64,000 nucleotides of DNA. It comes from Ramlibacter albus. Its GTDB lineage: Bacteria > Pseudomonadota > Gammaproteobacteria > Burkholderiales > Burkholderiaceae_C. Shown here in pieces: positions 25,482 to 33,867 of this stretch. Where the stretch lies: positions 1 to 64,000 of the forward strand of contig NZ_JACORU010000013.1 in the NCBI RefSeq assembly GCF_014297445.1. Direction: 5' to 3'. A program made the position numbers and the translations under genes. How positions within the stretch are numbered: the stretch's first letter is position 1; each line of letters begins with the position of its first letter. The notes under the pieces were generated by a model. That model was given only the letters and a program-made list of their open reading frames with translations, had not been told where the DNA came from and searched no databases.

Positions 25482-26314
25482 CCCATCCGATCGGCCGACG
25501 GGCCCTCCTCTGGTCGGCGGCAGGCCTCGCCGTCGCGTCAGCAGTCCCCGCCCGCGCGCAGGGCGGCTCCACCATGGAGCAGATCAAGGCGCGCAAGGTG
25601 CTTCGCGTCGGCGCCACCCCGGCCGAGCCCTGGTTCTACAAGGACCCGGTGTCGGAGAAGTGGTCGGGCGTCGCGGTCTCGCTGGGCGAGCAGATGGCCA
25701 AGGACCTCGGCGTGGGCATGCAGCTGGTGGAGACGACGTGGGCCAATGCGCCCGCCGCGATCCAGGCCAACCAGCTGGACGTGCAGTTCATCCTCGACCC
25801 GACCGACGTGCGCAAGCAGGTCATCGACTTCCCGGAAGCGCCCCTGCTTTATTACGCACTCGGCGCGCTGTTGCGCCCGGGGCTCACGGCCAAGGCCTGG
25901 TCCGACATGGACAAGCCCGACATCAAGGTGGGGGTCACCATCGGCACCAACATCGACCAGATGCTCACGGCCATGTTCAAGCAGGCGAAGATCGAGCGCT
26001 TTGCGAACAACGACGAGGCCGTCGCGGCTTTCGCCGCGCGGCGCGTCGACGTGGTGTCGCAGTTCCACCCCGCGCTGCTGGTGCAGCAGACGCGCGTGAA
26101 AATGGGCACGGTCATCATCCCCACACCGGCCACTGCCGTGGCCACGAGCGTGGGCCTGCGCAAGGACAGCGACCCGACGTTCCGCAACTGGGTGAGCGAC
26201 CGCATCGCCGACTACTACAAGACCGGCAAGACGCAGGCGCTGTTCGCCGCGTACATGAAGGGCAAGGGCCTCGACCCCGACAAGATGCCCGGCGTGATGA
26301 AGGAAAAGTGGTAG
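25478..26314 (+). CDS. Amino-acid-type ABC transporter substrate-binding protein
   Basis: A 278-residue SBP_bac_3-family protein with a Tat-like signal (GRRALLWSAAGLAVA, cleavage after ARAQ). The mature part begins IKARKVLRVGATPAEPWFYKD and contains WSGVAVSLGEQMAKDLG and NQLDVQFILDPTDVRKQVIDFPEAPLLY, typical of polar-amino-acid binders. The ATG overlaps the FCD stop. It feeds the two permeases and the ATPase downstream. The ligand is likely an amino acid or opine-like compound; the sulfatase opposite raises the possibility of a sulfated amino acid. Confidence 0.92.
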   Translation: MTHPIGRRALLWSAAGLAVASAVPARAQGGSTMEQIKARKVLRVGATPAEPWFYKDPVSEKWSGVAVSLGEQMAKDLGVGMQLVETTWANAPAAIQANQLDVQFILDPTDVRKQVIDFPEAPLLYYALGALLRPGLTAKAWSDMDKPDIKVGVTIGTNIDQMLTAMFKQAKIERFANNDEAVAAFAARRVDVVSQFHPALLVQQTRVKMGTVIIPTPATAVATSVGLRKDSDPTFRNWVSDRIADYYKTGKTQALFAAYMKGKGLDPDKMPGVMKEKW

Positions 26315-26330
26315 GCGCAGACCCGGCGCG

Positions 26331-26993
26331 ATGAACTACCAGTGGAACTTCAAGGCCGTACTCGCGTACTGGCCGATGTTCCTCGAAGGCTTGTACGGCA
26401 CGGTGAGCATTGCCTGCGTGGCCGTGCTCATCGGGCTCGTTGCCGGCGGCGTGCTCGCGGCGATGCGGCTCTCGCGCACGAAGTGGCTGCGCTGGCCGGC
26501 GGCGTTCTACATCGACTTCTACCGCAACACGCCCGGCATCGTCCACTTCTTCTGGTTCTACTACGCGCTGCCGGTGCTGACGTCGATCCGGCTCGGCGCG
26601 TTCGAAGCCGCCGTGATCGCGCTGTCGACCCAGTCGGCGGCCTTCTACGCGGAGGTGTTTCGCGGCGGCATCAACTCCATCGCACGCGGCCAATGGGAAG
26701 GCGCGTTCGCGCTGGGCATGACGCGCCTGCAGGCGGCGCGGCGAGTGATCGTGCCGCAGGCGGCGCGCCGGATGATCCCGCCCCTCACGGAGCGGACGTT
26801 CGAGCTGCTGAAGACGACGTCGCTGGCGTCCACGCTGGCGTATTCGGAGTTGCTGTACCAGGCGATGCAGGTGACCAGCACCACGTTCCGCCCCCTCGAG
26901 GTGTACACGCTCGTCGCGGCGATCTACTTCGTGATGCTGTTCGTGCTCAGCAAACTCGCCGGCGTCGCCGAACGGCGGCTGGCACTCGCCTGA
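26331..26993 (+). CDS. Polar amino-acid-type ABC transporter permease 1
   Basis: A 220-residue HisMQ-type inner-membrane protein with about five hydrophobic segments (LYGTVSIACVAVLIGLVAGG, FVMLFVLSKLAGVA and others). The coupling-helix EAA motif is AFALGMTRLQAARRVIVPQA near 125. Motif SAAFYAEVFRGGI near 100 is standard for the family. It starts 16 bp after the binding-protein gene, and pairs with the next gene as a heterodimer. No ligand can be assigned from the permease. Confidence 0.93.
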   Translation: MNYQWNFKAVLAYWPMFLEGLYGTVSIACVAVLIGLVAGGVLAAMRLSRTKWLRWPAAFYIDFYRNTPGIVHFFWFYYALPVLTSIRLGAFEAAVIALSTQSAAFYAEVFRGGINSIARGQWEGAFALGMTRLQAARRVIVPQAARRMIPPLTERTFELLKTTSLASTLAYSELLYQAMQVTSTTFRPLEVYTLVAAIYFVMLFVLSKLAGVAERRLALA

Positions 26994-27005
26994 GGGAAGG
27001 ACGAC

Positions 27006-27671
27006 ATGGAATACCAGTGGGACTTCGCCCTCATGTGGACCAGCCTTCCCGTGCTGGTGCGCGGCGTGGGCGTGATGGCGCAGCTGTGGGTCGGGTGCTT
27101 CGTCGCCGGGCTGGCCATCGGTTTCCTCGTGTGCCTGATGCGCCTTTCGCATTCGCGCGTGCTGGGCGCGGCCGCGTCCGCATGGGTCGAGGTGTTTCGC
27201 AATGTGCCCGCGCTGATCCAGCTGATCTGGTTCTTCTACGCCTTCCCCGTCCTGATCGACACGCAGCTCACCCCGTTCGTTGCCGCCTTCATCGGCATCG
27301 CCCTGAACACGTCGGCCTATTGCGCGGAGATCTTCCGGGCGGGCATCCAGTCGATGGAGACGGGGCAGTGGGAAGGTGCCGCGGCACTGGGCATGACGCG
27401 GCGCCAGGCCATGCGGCGCATCATCCTGCCGCAGGTGTTCCATCGCATGATCCCGGCGTTCACCAACCGCGGCGTCGAACTGGCCAAGGTCACCTCGCTC
27501 GCATCGGTGCTGAGCGTGCACGAACTCATGTACCAGGGCCGCCTGCTCAGCGCGACGTACTACCGGCCGCTGGAGATCTTCACGGCGGTGGCGCTCACCT
27601 ACTTCGTCGTCATCTATCCCTTCAGCTACGCGTCGCACCGCCTGGAGCAGCGGCTCGGCAGCCGGCTCTGA
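27006..27671 (+). CDS. Polar amino-acid-type ABC transporter permease 2
   Basis: A 221-residue HisMQ-type permease paralogous to its neighbour. It has MEVFRNVPALIQLIWFF-like gate sequence, TSAYCAEIFRAGIQSM near 100, and the EAA loop AALGMTRRQAMRRIILPQV near 125. The start lies 12 bp after the previous stop, with a GGGAAGG site. The two permeases together form the channel for the substrate captured by the 25478-26314 product. Confidence 0.93.
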   Translation: MEYQWDFALMWTSLPVLVRGVGVMAQLWVGCFVAGLAIGFLVCLMRLSHSRVLGAAASAWVEVFRNVPALIQLIWFFYAFPVLIDTQLTPFVAAFIGIALNTSAYCAEIFRAGIQSMETGQWEGAAALGMTRRQAMRRIILPQVFHRMIPAFTNRGVELAKVTSLASVLSVHELMYQGRLLSATYYRPLEIFTAVALTYFVVIYPFSYASHRLEQRLGSRL

Positions 27672-27679
27672 GACTGCAC

Positions 27680-28468
27680 ATGCAAACAAGCACGCCCATC
27701 CTGCGCATCCGCGGCCTGCGAAAGTCCTTCGGCCCGAACGAGGTCCTCAAGGGCATCGACCTCGACGTCATGCCGGGCGAACGCGTGGCCATCATCGGCG
27801 GCAGCGGGTCCGGCAAGAGCACGTGCCTGCGCTGCATCAACCTGCTCGAGTTCCCGACGGCGGGAAGGATCGAGCTCGATGGCAAGCCGGTGGGCAAGGC
27901 GGCGGGCGCCGATGGGTCCGGTGCCGTGAAGTTTTCCGAGCGCGAACTGTGCGACGTGCGCGAGCGCGTGGGCATGGTGTTCCAGCAGTTCAACCTCTTT
28001 CCCCACATGAGCGTGCTGCAGAACGCGATGGAAGCGCTCGTCACCGTGAAGGGCATGAACCGGGCAGCGGCACGCGAGATCGCGGCGCAGCAGCTGCGCA
28101 AGGTCGGGCTGGAGGAGAAGCTCGATGTCTACCCGGCGCGCCTGTCGGGCGGCCAGCAGCAGCGCGTCGCCATCGCGCGCGCGCTGGCGATGGAGCCGGA
28201 GGTGCTGTTGTTCGACGAGCCCACGTCGTCGCTCGACCCGGCGCTGGTCGGGGAAGTCCTGCGCACGATTCGCGCTCTGGGCGATGAAGGCCGCACGATG
28301 ATCCTCGTGACGCACGAGTTCGGCTTCGCCTACCACTTCGCGACGCGCGTGATCTTCCTTGCCGACGGCGTGATCCACGAGGAAGGCACGCCCGAGCAGA
28401 TCTTCAAACACCCGCAGAAGCCGGCGACGCGCGCATTCATCGCGCAGTCCGCCGAATTCGCCTTTTGA
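27680..28468 (+). CDS. Polar amino-acid-type ABC transporter ATP-binding protein
   Basis: A 262-residue GlnQ-like ATPase. Walker A is GGSGSGKST near 42, the Q-loop is GMVFQQFNLFPHMSV, the signature LSGGQQQRVAIARAL lies near 155 and Walker B LLFDEPTSSLD near 175; the H-loop is LVTHEFGFA. A 10-15 residue insertion after the first helical segment (GKAAGADGSGAVKF) is longer than in GlnQ. Start ATG 27680. All nucleotide-binding motifs are intact. It completes the SBP-permease-permease-ATPase set. Confidence 0.95.
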   Translation: MQTSTPILRIRGLRKSFGPNEVLKGIDLDVMPGERVAIIGGSGSGKSTCLRCINLLEFPTAGRIELDGKPVGKAAGADGSGAVKFSERELCDVRERVGMVFQQFNLFPHMSVLQNAMEALVTVKGMNRAAAREIAAQQLRKVGLEEKLDVYPARLSGGQQQRVAIARALAMEPEVLLFDEPTSSLDPALVGEVLRTIRALGDEGRTMILVTHEFGFAYHFATRVIFLADGVIHEEGTPEQIFKHPQKPATRAFIAQSAEFAF

Positions 28469-28489
28469 CGTTCCAGAGAAAGCCACATC

Positions 28490-29416
28490 TTGACCACCGC
28501 CTACGCCAATCCCGAATCGAGTGCCCAGTCGTACATCGACGATCCCCGCAACGAGAACGTGCTGGTCTACGTCAACGGTGACCTGGTGCCGCGCGACAAG
28601 GCTTCGGTTTCCGTCTTCGATGCGGGCTTCGTGCTCGGCGACGGCATCTGGGAGGGCCTGCGCCTGATCAAGGGCCGGCTGCTGGCCCTGGACGCGCACA
28701 TGGATCGTTTGTTCGAAGGTGCGCGCGCCATCGCGCTCGACATCGGCATGACGCGCCAGCAGGTGGTCGATGCCGTGATGCACACGTGCCGGTCGAACGG
28801 CATCGACGACGGCGCGCACATCCGCCTCATGATCACGCGCGGGCGCAAGCGAACGCCCAACCAGGACCCGCGCTTCACGCTGGGCAAGGCCACGGTCGTG
28901 ATCGTGGCGGAACGCAAGGCGAAGAACCCCGCCGCCAAGGAGAAGGGCCTGGCCCTCTTCACGTCCACGTTCCGTTGCAGCACGCCCGACGTGTTCGACC
29001 TGCGACTGAACTCGCACAGCCGGCTCAACCTGATCCAGGCGCTGATCCAGGCGATCAACGCGGGGGCCGACGAGGCGCTGATGCTCGACACGCAGGGGTT
29101 CGTGTCCAGCTGCAACTCGACCAACTTCTTCATCGTCCGCGGCAACGAACTGTGGACCTCGACCGGCCGCTGCTGCTTCAACGGCATCACGCGCGGGCAT
29201 GTGATCGACCTGTATGCGCAGCAGATCGGGGCGGTGCACCAGAAGGACTTCACGCTCGCGCAGACGTACTCGGCGGACGAAGCGTTCGTCACGGGCACGC
29301 TGGGCGGCGTGACGCCGGTCACGCGCATCGACGGCAGGCCCATCGGCAGCGGCACGATGGGCCCCGTGACGCGCAGGATCAGCGCCGCCTACGAGGAGTT
29401 CATCCTTTCGGCTTGA
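28490..29416 (+). CDS. Class IV aminotransferase-fold protein, canonical Schiff-base Lys not evident
   Basis: A 308-residue protein of the BCAT/D-amino-acid transaminase fold (PLP class IV). Family motifs: VYVNGDLVPRDKASVSVFDAGF, GDGIWEGLRL, NAGADEALMLDTQGFVSSCNSTNFFIV and CFNGITRGHVIDL. The PLP lysine normally sits in a K-S/T-x-N-x-L motif just before GADEA. Here the stretch is LNSHSRLNLIQAL with no Lys. Either this subgroup places PLP differently, or the protein has lost classical transaminase activity. It lies 22 bp after the transporter ATPase, so it probably acts on the imported compound. It probably starts at TTG 28490, which is uncertain. Confidence 0.85.
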   Translation: MTTAYANPESSAQSYIDDPRNENVLVYVNGDLVPRDKASVSVFDAGFVLGDGIWEGLRLIKGRLLALDAHMDRLFEGARAIALDIGMTRQQVVDAVMHTCRSNGIDDGAHIRLMITRGRKRTPNQDPRFTLGKATVVIVAERKAKNPAAKEKGLALFTSTFRCSTPDVFDLRLNSHSRLNLIQALIQAINAGADEALMLDTQGFVSSCNSTNFFIVRGNELWTSTGRCCFNGITRGHVIDLYAQQIGAVHQKDFTLAQTYSADEAFVTGTLGGVTPVTRIDGRPIGSGTMGPVTRRISAAYEEFILSA

Positions 29417-29423
29417 AGGCGCC

Positions 29424-30389
29424 TCAATCGGTCGTGATCTTCAGGTCGACCACTTCCTTCTTCCACCGCCCGGCTTCCTCCTGCATGTAACGCGCTGCCT
29501 CGGCGTCGCCCTGCGCCGGCACGGTTGCGCCCTGCGTCTTCCAGGCCTCCGCGACTGTGGGGTCCTTGAGCGTTTCACGAATCGCATGCGCCATCTTCTC
29601 GACGACGGGCGCGGGCGTGCCGCGCCGTGCCCACCAGCCGTACCAGATCGTCGCGTCCATGGCGGGGCCGCCCGCTTCCTTCAGCGTCGGCGCATCGGGG
29701 AACAGCGGCGTGCGCGTCGCCGTTGCGACGGCGAGCAGCTTGATCCGGCCGGTGCGGATCTGCTGCGCCGACGTGCCCAGGCCGTCGAACATCAGCATGC
29801 ACTGGCCGCCGATCAGGTCCGTCATGGCGGGTGCGGTGCTGCGGTAGGGAATGTGCAGCATGCTCACGCCGGCGAGGCGCTTGAACGACTCGCCGACGAT
29901 GTGCTGCGCGGTGCCGCTGCCGGAGGAGCAGTACGTCACCTTGCCCGGGTTCTTCTTCGCATACGCGATCAGCTCCTTCACCGAAGCGAACGGCGCCGAG
30001 TTGGTGACGACGAGGACGCTCGGGACGCGCGCGGTCATGGCGACCGGGACGAAGTCCTTCTCGAGGTCGTAGCCGCGCTTGGGATAAAGGCTCTCGGCCA
30101 TCGGCTGGTGCACGCCGCCCGAGAGGAAGGTGTAGCCATCGGCCGGTGAGTCGAGCACGTTCTTGACACCGATCGTGCCGCCCGCGCCAGGTTTGTTGTC
30201 GACGATCACGGTCTGGCCGAGGATCGTGCCCAGCTTCTGCGCGATCGGCCGGGTGAACGTATCGACACCGCCGCCGGGCCCGTAGGGCGCGACGACGCGA
30301 ACGATCTTTTCCGGCCACTCGGCATGCGCACTCGTCATGGCGACGGCGCAGGCGGCCGCAATCAGTGCGCTTTTCAGAATCAACTTCAC
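29424..30389 (-). CDS. TctC/Bug-family periplasmic solute-binding protein
   Basis: A 321-residue secreted protein. Signal peptide about 1-22 (LILKSALIAAACAVAMTSAHA). Mature motifs are VVAPYGPGGGVDTFTRP, DNKPGAGGTIG near 65 and LHIPYRSTAPAMTDLIGG near 180, all typical of Bug receptors for carboxylates. The start is GTG 30389, with AGGAGA upstream. It is last in a four-gene minus-strand operon behind thioesterase, CoA-transferase and dehalogenase. As elsewhere in this window, no TctAB membrane partner is near. Confidence 0.93.
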   Translation of the reverse strand: MKLILKSALIAAACAVAMTSAHAEWPEKIVRVVAPYGPGGGVDTFTRPIAQKLGTILGQTVIVDNKPGAGGTIGVKNVLDSPADGYTFLSGGVHQPMAESLYPKRGYDLEKDFVPVAMTARVPSVLVVTNSAPFASVKELIAYAKKNPGKVTYCSSGSGTAQHIVGESFKRLAGVSMLHIPYRSTAPAMTDLIGGQCMLMFDGLGTSAQQIRTGRIKLLAVATATRTPLFPDAPTLKEAGGPAMDATIWYGWWARRGTPAPVVEKMAHAIRETLKDPTVAEAWKTQGATVPAQGDAEAARYMQEEAGRWKKEVVDLKITTD

Positions 30390-30391
30390 TT

Positions 30392-30841
30392 TCAGGTCTC
30401 CTGTGGTTTGCTTGTGTCTGTCTGCTTCAGGCGCTTCCAGGTGGCCGTCGCAAAGGCCACCACGTCGCCGTCGTTGTCGACGAGGGTCGAACGCAGGTAC
30501 GAAATGCCCTGGCCCTGCTGGATGAACTCGCCGGTGCAAGTGAGGGTGCCTGTACGCGCTGCCTTCACGTATTGCGTCTTCATTTCCAGCGTCGTGCCGG
30601 GTCCCTGCACGTGGTTCAGCAGGTGCCCCATGGAGATGTCCATCACCGTGGCGATCACACCGCCATGCAGCGAGCCTTGCGGGTTGAACATGAAGTCCTT
30701 CGCTTCGAAACTGACGATGCACTTGCCCTCGTCGTAGGCGAAGCGAAGGCCCAGCAGCTTCGAGAGGAAGAAGTCCTCGAAGGCGGGCCGGTGCGACTTC
30801 AGCGCGGCTTCGAAAGCCTCGGTGGCTGCGCGTTCATCCAT
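30392..30841 (-). CDS. PaaI-type hotdog thioesterase
   Basis: A 149-residue hotdog-fold protein with the acyl-CoA thioesterase motif NPQGSLHGGVIATVMDISMGH near 55-75 (HGG plus a conserved Asp) and LEMKTQYVKAARTGTLTCTG in the second half. It would hydrolyse an aryl- or short acyl-CoA in the cytoplasm. It overlaps the CoA-transferase gene by 8 bp, and together they could add and remove CoA on the substrate of this operon. The preferred acyl group cannot be read from sequence. Confidence 0.9.
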   Translation of the reverse strand: MDERAATEAFEAALKSHRPAFEDFFLSKLLGLRFAYDEGKCIVSFEAKDFMFNPQGSLHGGVIATVMDISMGHLLNHVQGPGTTLEMKTQYVKAARTGTLTCTGEFIQQGQGISYLRSTLVDNDGDVVAFATATWKRLKQTDTSKPQET

Positions 30842-32051
30842 GGGTCACCTCCAGGTCGTTGCAACGCAGGACGCCTCGATCAGCCAGGGCATCGATCTCG
30901 GTACGCGACATCCCGAGCAGCTCGCCGACGATCTCGGCGGTGTGCTGCCCAAGCAGCGGCGGCGGCTGGTGATCGTCGAAGCTTCCGTCGTCGAACCGCA
31001 CCGGGCTCACGATGTTCCTCACCGTGCCGGCCGTCGGGTGCTGCATCTCCACGACCATGCCGCGCGATGTCAGCTGCTCGGCCTCGCACACTTCCTGCAC
31101 CGACCGGATGTCGCCGTAAGGCACACCCGCCTTCGACAGCCTGTCGATCCAATGGCGCCTCGGCTTCGTCGCGATGACTTCGGCCACGACCGGCACGAGC
31201 TCTTCGCGCAGGCGCACGCGATCGACCGCCTTGGCGAAACGCGGTTCGGCCGCGAGAACCGGGCGTTCGATCACGCCGCAGAACAGCTGCCAGAACTTGT
31301 CGCTTGCCACGCCGATATTGAGCCAGCCATCGGAGGCTCGGAATGTCTCGTAGGGAGCAATCGTGGCGTGCGTATTGCCGCGGCGTTGCGGGCTCTTCCC
31401 GGTCGTGAAATAAATGCCCGCGTTGAAGGTCAGCAGCGACGCCATGCAGTCCAGCATGGAAATGTCGACGTGCCGTCCCTTGCCCGTGCGAGCGCGCTCG
31501 AGCAGGGCCGCCATGATCCCCTGGCTGGCGAACTGGCCGGTCAGCAGGTCGCCGATCGAAGTGCCCACCTTGGTGGGCGGCCCGTTCGGGTCGCCGGTGA
31601 TGTCCATGATGCCGGACTCGCCCTGGATGATCAGGTCGTAGCCGGGCCGCTGTGCGTCCGCGCCCGTGCGGCCGAAGCCGGTGATCGAGCAGCTGATCAG
31701 GCCCGGGTTGGCTGCGCGCAGCTCACGGTGGTCCAGGCCGAGGCGCTCCATCGCGCCCGGCCTGAAGTTGTCCAGCATCACGTCGCATTGCGCCGCGAGG
31801 CGCCGCACGATGCCCGCGCCTTCCGGCGCCTTCATGTTGACCGCGCAGCTGCGCTTGTTCCGGTTCACGGAGAGGAAGTACGCGCTCTCGCCGCCGCTGA
31901 AGGGCGGCCCGAAAGCGCGGCTGTCGTCCCCGTGCTCCGGCTCCTCGATCTTGATGACCTCGGCGCCCAGGTCCGCCAGCAGCATGCTGCAGAACGGGCC
32001 CGAGACCACGCGGCTCAGGTCGAGGATCCGAACGCCCGAGAGCGGCCCCAT
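30834..32051 (-). CDS. Class III CoA-transferase (CaiB/BaiF family)
   Basis: A 405-residue enzyme. Visible landmarks are VRILDLSRVVSGPFCSMLLADLGAEVIKIE at the start (family N-terminus), NRNKRSCAVNMKAPEG near 70, and GYDLIIQGESGIMDITG near 140. Class III enzymes use an Asp nucleophile to move CoA from one acid to another without ATP. It is flanked by a thioesterase and a haloacid dehalogenase in one operon. The substrate may be a halo- or hydroxy-acid, but only the context says so. Confidence 0.93.
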   Translation of the reverse strand: MGPLSGVRILDLSRVVSGPFCSMLLADLGAEVIKIEEPEHGDDSRAFGPPFSGGESAYFLSVNRNKRSCAVNMKAPEGAGIVRRLAAQCDVMLDNFRPGAMERLGLDHRELRAANPGLISCSITGFGRTGADAQRPGYDLIIQGESGIMDITGDPNGPPTKVGTSIGDLLTGQFASQGIMAALLERARTGKGRHVDISMLDCMASLLTFNAGIYFTTGKSPQRRGNTHATIAPYETFRASDGWLNIGVASDKFWQLFCGVIERPVLAAEPRFAKAVDRVRLREELVPVVAEVIATKPRRHWIDRLSKAGVPYGDIRSVQEVCEAEQLTSRGMVVEMQHPTAGTVRNIVSPVRFDDGSFDDHQPPPLLGQHTAEIVGELLGMSRTEIDALADRGVLRCNDLEVTHG

Positions 32052-32052
32052 G

Positions 32053-32757
32053 TCAGACCATCGCGTCGGCGAGCGACTTCATGTCCGGCACCCAGATGTC
32101 CGGCTGGTGCGGCGTGCGGCCGAAGGGGCGGTTGCGGCGGTCGATGAAGGCGCTGTGCATGCCCGCGGACTTGGCGCCCAGGCAGTCGAACGCGTGGTTC
32201 GCCACGAACAGCACTTCGTCCATGCGCACGCTCAGGATGTTGGCGGCCTTGGTGTAGGTGGCCACGTGCGGCTTGAAGGTGTTGGCCTCGGCCACAGAGA
32301 TCACGTGGTCGAAGGGGACACCGTGGTACCGCTTGGCGGTCTCCAGCATGTCGCGGTCGCCGTTGGACAGCACGACGATCTTGTACTTCGTCTGCAGTTT
32401 GGCCAGCGCCGCCGGCACGTCGGGGAAGCACTTGAGGCGCTCGATGTTGCCGATCAGCTCCTTCACTTCGCCGGCGGTGTGCTGGATGCCGGCACGCTCG
32501 AGCGTGTAGTCGAGCGCGCGCTCGCCGATCTCGCGGTAGGGCGTGTGCTCCTTGTGCAGCAGCGCGTCGATCATCGAGTTCTCGAAGTGCGTGCGGCGGT
32601 ACCAGGTCACGAGGGAGCCGGGGTTGCCGGTCCAGCCCTTGGCCTGCAGGTAAGGCGTGAACGCCTCGGTCAGGCCCTTCTGCATGTCGACCACGGTGCC
32701 GTACTGGTCGAACATCACGACCTTGATCTTGCTCTTCAACTCTTCCACGCTAGCCAT
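32053..32757 (-). CDS. Haloacid dehalogenase, type II-like (HAD superfamily)
   Basis: A 234-residue HAD enzyme. Motif 1 holds the nucleophile (VVMFDQYGTVVD, first Asp near residue 16), motif 2 is VVLSNGDRDML near 120 and motif 3 Lys lies in TFKPHVATYTKA near 150; motif 4 is VANHAFDCLGAKSAG near 178. The layout matches L-2-haloacid dehalogenases, which hydrolyse 2-haloacids to 2-hydroxyacids, although the first motif has Gln where Ala is more common. ATG 32757 has GGAGAG upstream. It is first in the operon, transcribed away from the LysR gene at 32878. Confidence 0.85.
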   Translation of the reverse strand: MASVEELKSKIKVVMFDQYGTVVDMQKGLTEAFTPYLQAKGWTGNPGSLVTWYRRTHFENSMIDALLHKEHTPYREIGERALDYTLERAGIQHTAGEVKELIGNIERLKCFPDVPAALAKLQTKYKIVVLSNGDRDMLETAKRYHGVPFDHVISVAEANTFKPHVATYTKAANILSVRMDEVLFVANHAFDCLGAKSAGMHSAFIDRRNRPFGRTPHQPDIWVPDMKSLADAMV

Positions 32758-32849
32758 CTCGTCTCTCCGGTTGGGGTGCAGCGAACATTCGCGTGGGGTG
32801 GAATCTAGGGACCGGACCACCATCGGTCCAATGGATGGTTGGTATGGCG

Positions 32850-32868
32850 TTATTCGAATGGCAGATAA
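32850..32868. promoter_or_regulatory. LysR-type operator (TTAT-N11-ATAA)
   Basis: An inverted repeat with TTAT and ATAA arms separated by exactly 11 bp, the classic LysR T-N11-A geometry. It lies 10 bp upstream of the LysR start at 32878 and in the divergent spacer with the dehalogenase operon. A second inverted repeat (GGACCG-N9-CGGTCC) lies near 32810-32827. Both are likely binding sites for the LysR protein. Confidence 0.5.
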
Positions 32869-32877
32869 TGGGCCGGC

Positions 32878-33792
32878 ATGCGAATCAACCTGCGCTCGGT
32901 CGACATGAACCTGCTCGTCATGTTCGATGCGCTGATGGCGGAAAAGCACGTCACGCGCGCCGCGGCGCGCGCGGCGATGAGCCAGCCGGCGATGAGCAAT
33001 GCCCTCTCGCGGCTGCGCGCCCTGTTCAAGGACGAGCTGCTCGTGCGCACGGCCCATGGCATGGAGCCCACGCCGCGCGCGCTGGAGCTGCAGGAGTCCG
33101 TCCACCAGATCCTGCTGCAGGCCGAGCGGCTCGTGCACAGCGATTCGCAGTTCGACCCGCGCACTTCCGAGCGGTCCTTCACCATCCGGATGTCGGACCT
33201 TGTCGGCTCGCTGCTCCTGCCCGGCTGCATGAAGCGGCTTGCGGCCGAGGCGCCCGGCATTTCGCTCGACGTCCTGCACATCACGCCGGAGCGCTCGATC
33301 CGTGCGCTGGAAGAGGACCAGCTGGACTTCGCGGCGAGCTTCGAGCTCGCCCACGGGCAAGCCATCCGCTCCGAGAAGCTGTTCACGGACCGCATGGTCT
33401 GCGCGATGCGCGTGGGGCACCCGCTCGCCAGCGGGCGGATGACGCTGAAGCGCTTCCTCGATGCCAGCCACCTGCGCGTGGCCATGAGCCCGACGGACCT
33501 GCGTTTCGTCGACAGCAAGCTGGCCGCCCAGGGGCTGAGCCGCAAGATCGCGGTCAATGTGCCCCAGTGGCTTCTCGTGCCGGAGATGCTGCGCGAAACG
33601 GATTTGCTCGGCGTGGTCTCCGAGCGCATCGGCGCGAAGCTCACGTCGCAGGGCATCGTGTGCAAGCCCTTGCCTTTCGAGGCGCCCGAGTTCGACTGGA
33701 AGATCTACTGGCACAACCGGTATGCGCACAGCAACGCGCATGCCTGGATGAAGAAGGTGATGCTGGAGGTGGCCGCGACCATTGCGCGCTGA
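32878..33792 (+). CDS. LysR-family transcriptional regulator
   Basis: A 304-residue regulator of the NodD/LinR-like branch. The N-terminal winged helix reads LLVMFDALMAEKHVTRAAARAAMSQPAMSNALSRL, and the effector domain begins near 90 (SFTIRMSDLVGSLLLPG). It is divergent from the haloacid dehalogenase/CoA-transferase operon, which it presumably controls. The next gene (33868) lies 75 bp downstream on the same strand and may be co-transcribed. Effector unknown. Confidence 0.92.
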   Translation: MRINLRSVDMNLLVMFDALMAEKHVTRAAARAAMSQPAMSNALSRLRALFKDELLVRTAHGMEPTPRALELQESVHQILLQAERLVHSDSQFDPRTSERSFTIRMSDLVGSLLLPGCMKRLAAEAPGISLDVLHITPERSIRALEEDQLDFAASFELAHGQAIRSEKLFTDRMVCAMRVGHPLASGRMTLKRFLDASHLRVAMSPTDLRFVDSKLAAQGLSRKIAVNVPQWLLVPEMLRETDLLGVVSERIGAKLTSQGIVCKPLPFEAPEFDWKIYWHNRYAHSNAHAWMKKVMLEVAATIAR

Positions 33793-33867
33793 GCGGTATT
33801 CGCCGCGTCAATGGCGCCAGACGAAGTCTCAATTGGCCCGCGCGCGCGGCAGCCGCTGTAATGGCGC

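Noticed and set aside
27680..28468. Extra insertion in the ABC ATPase as a sign of a pseudogene
   Set aside because: The insertion keeps the frame and all nucleotide-binding motifs follow normally, so the protein looks functional.
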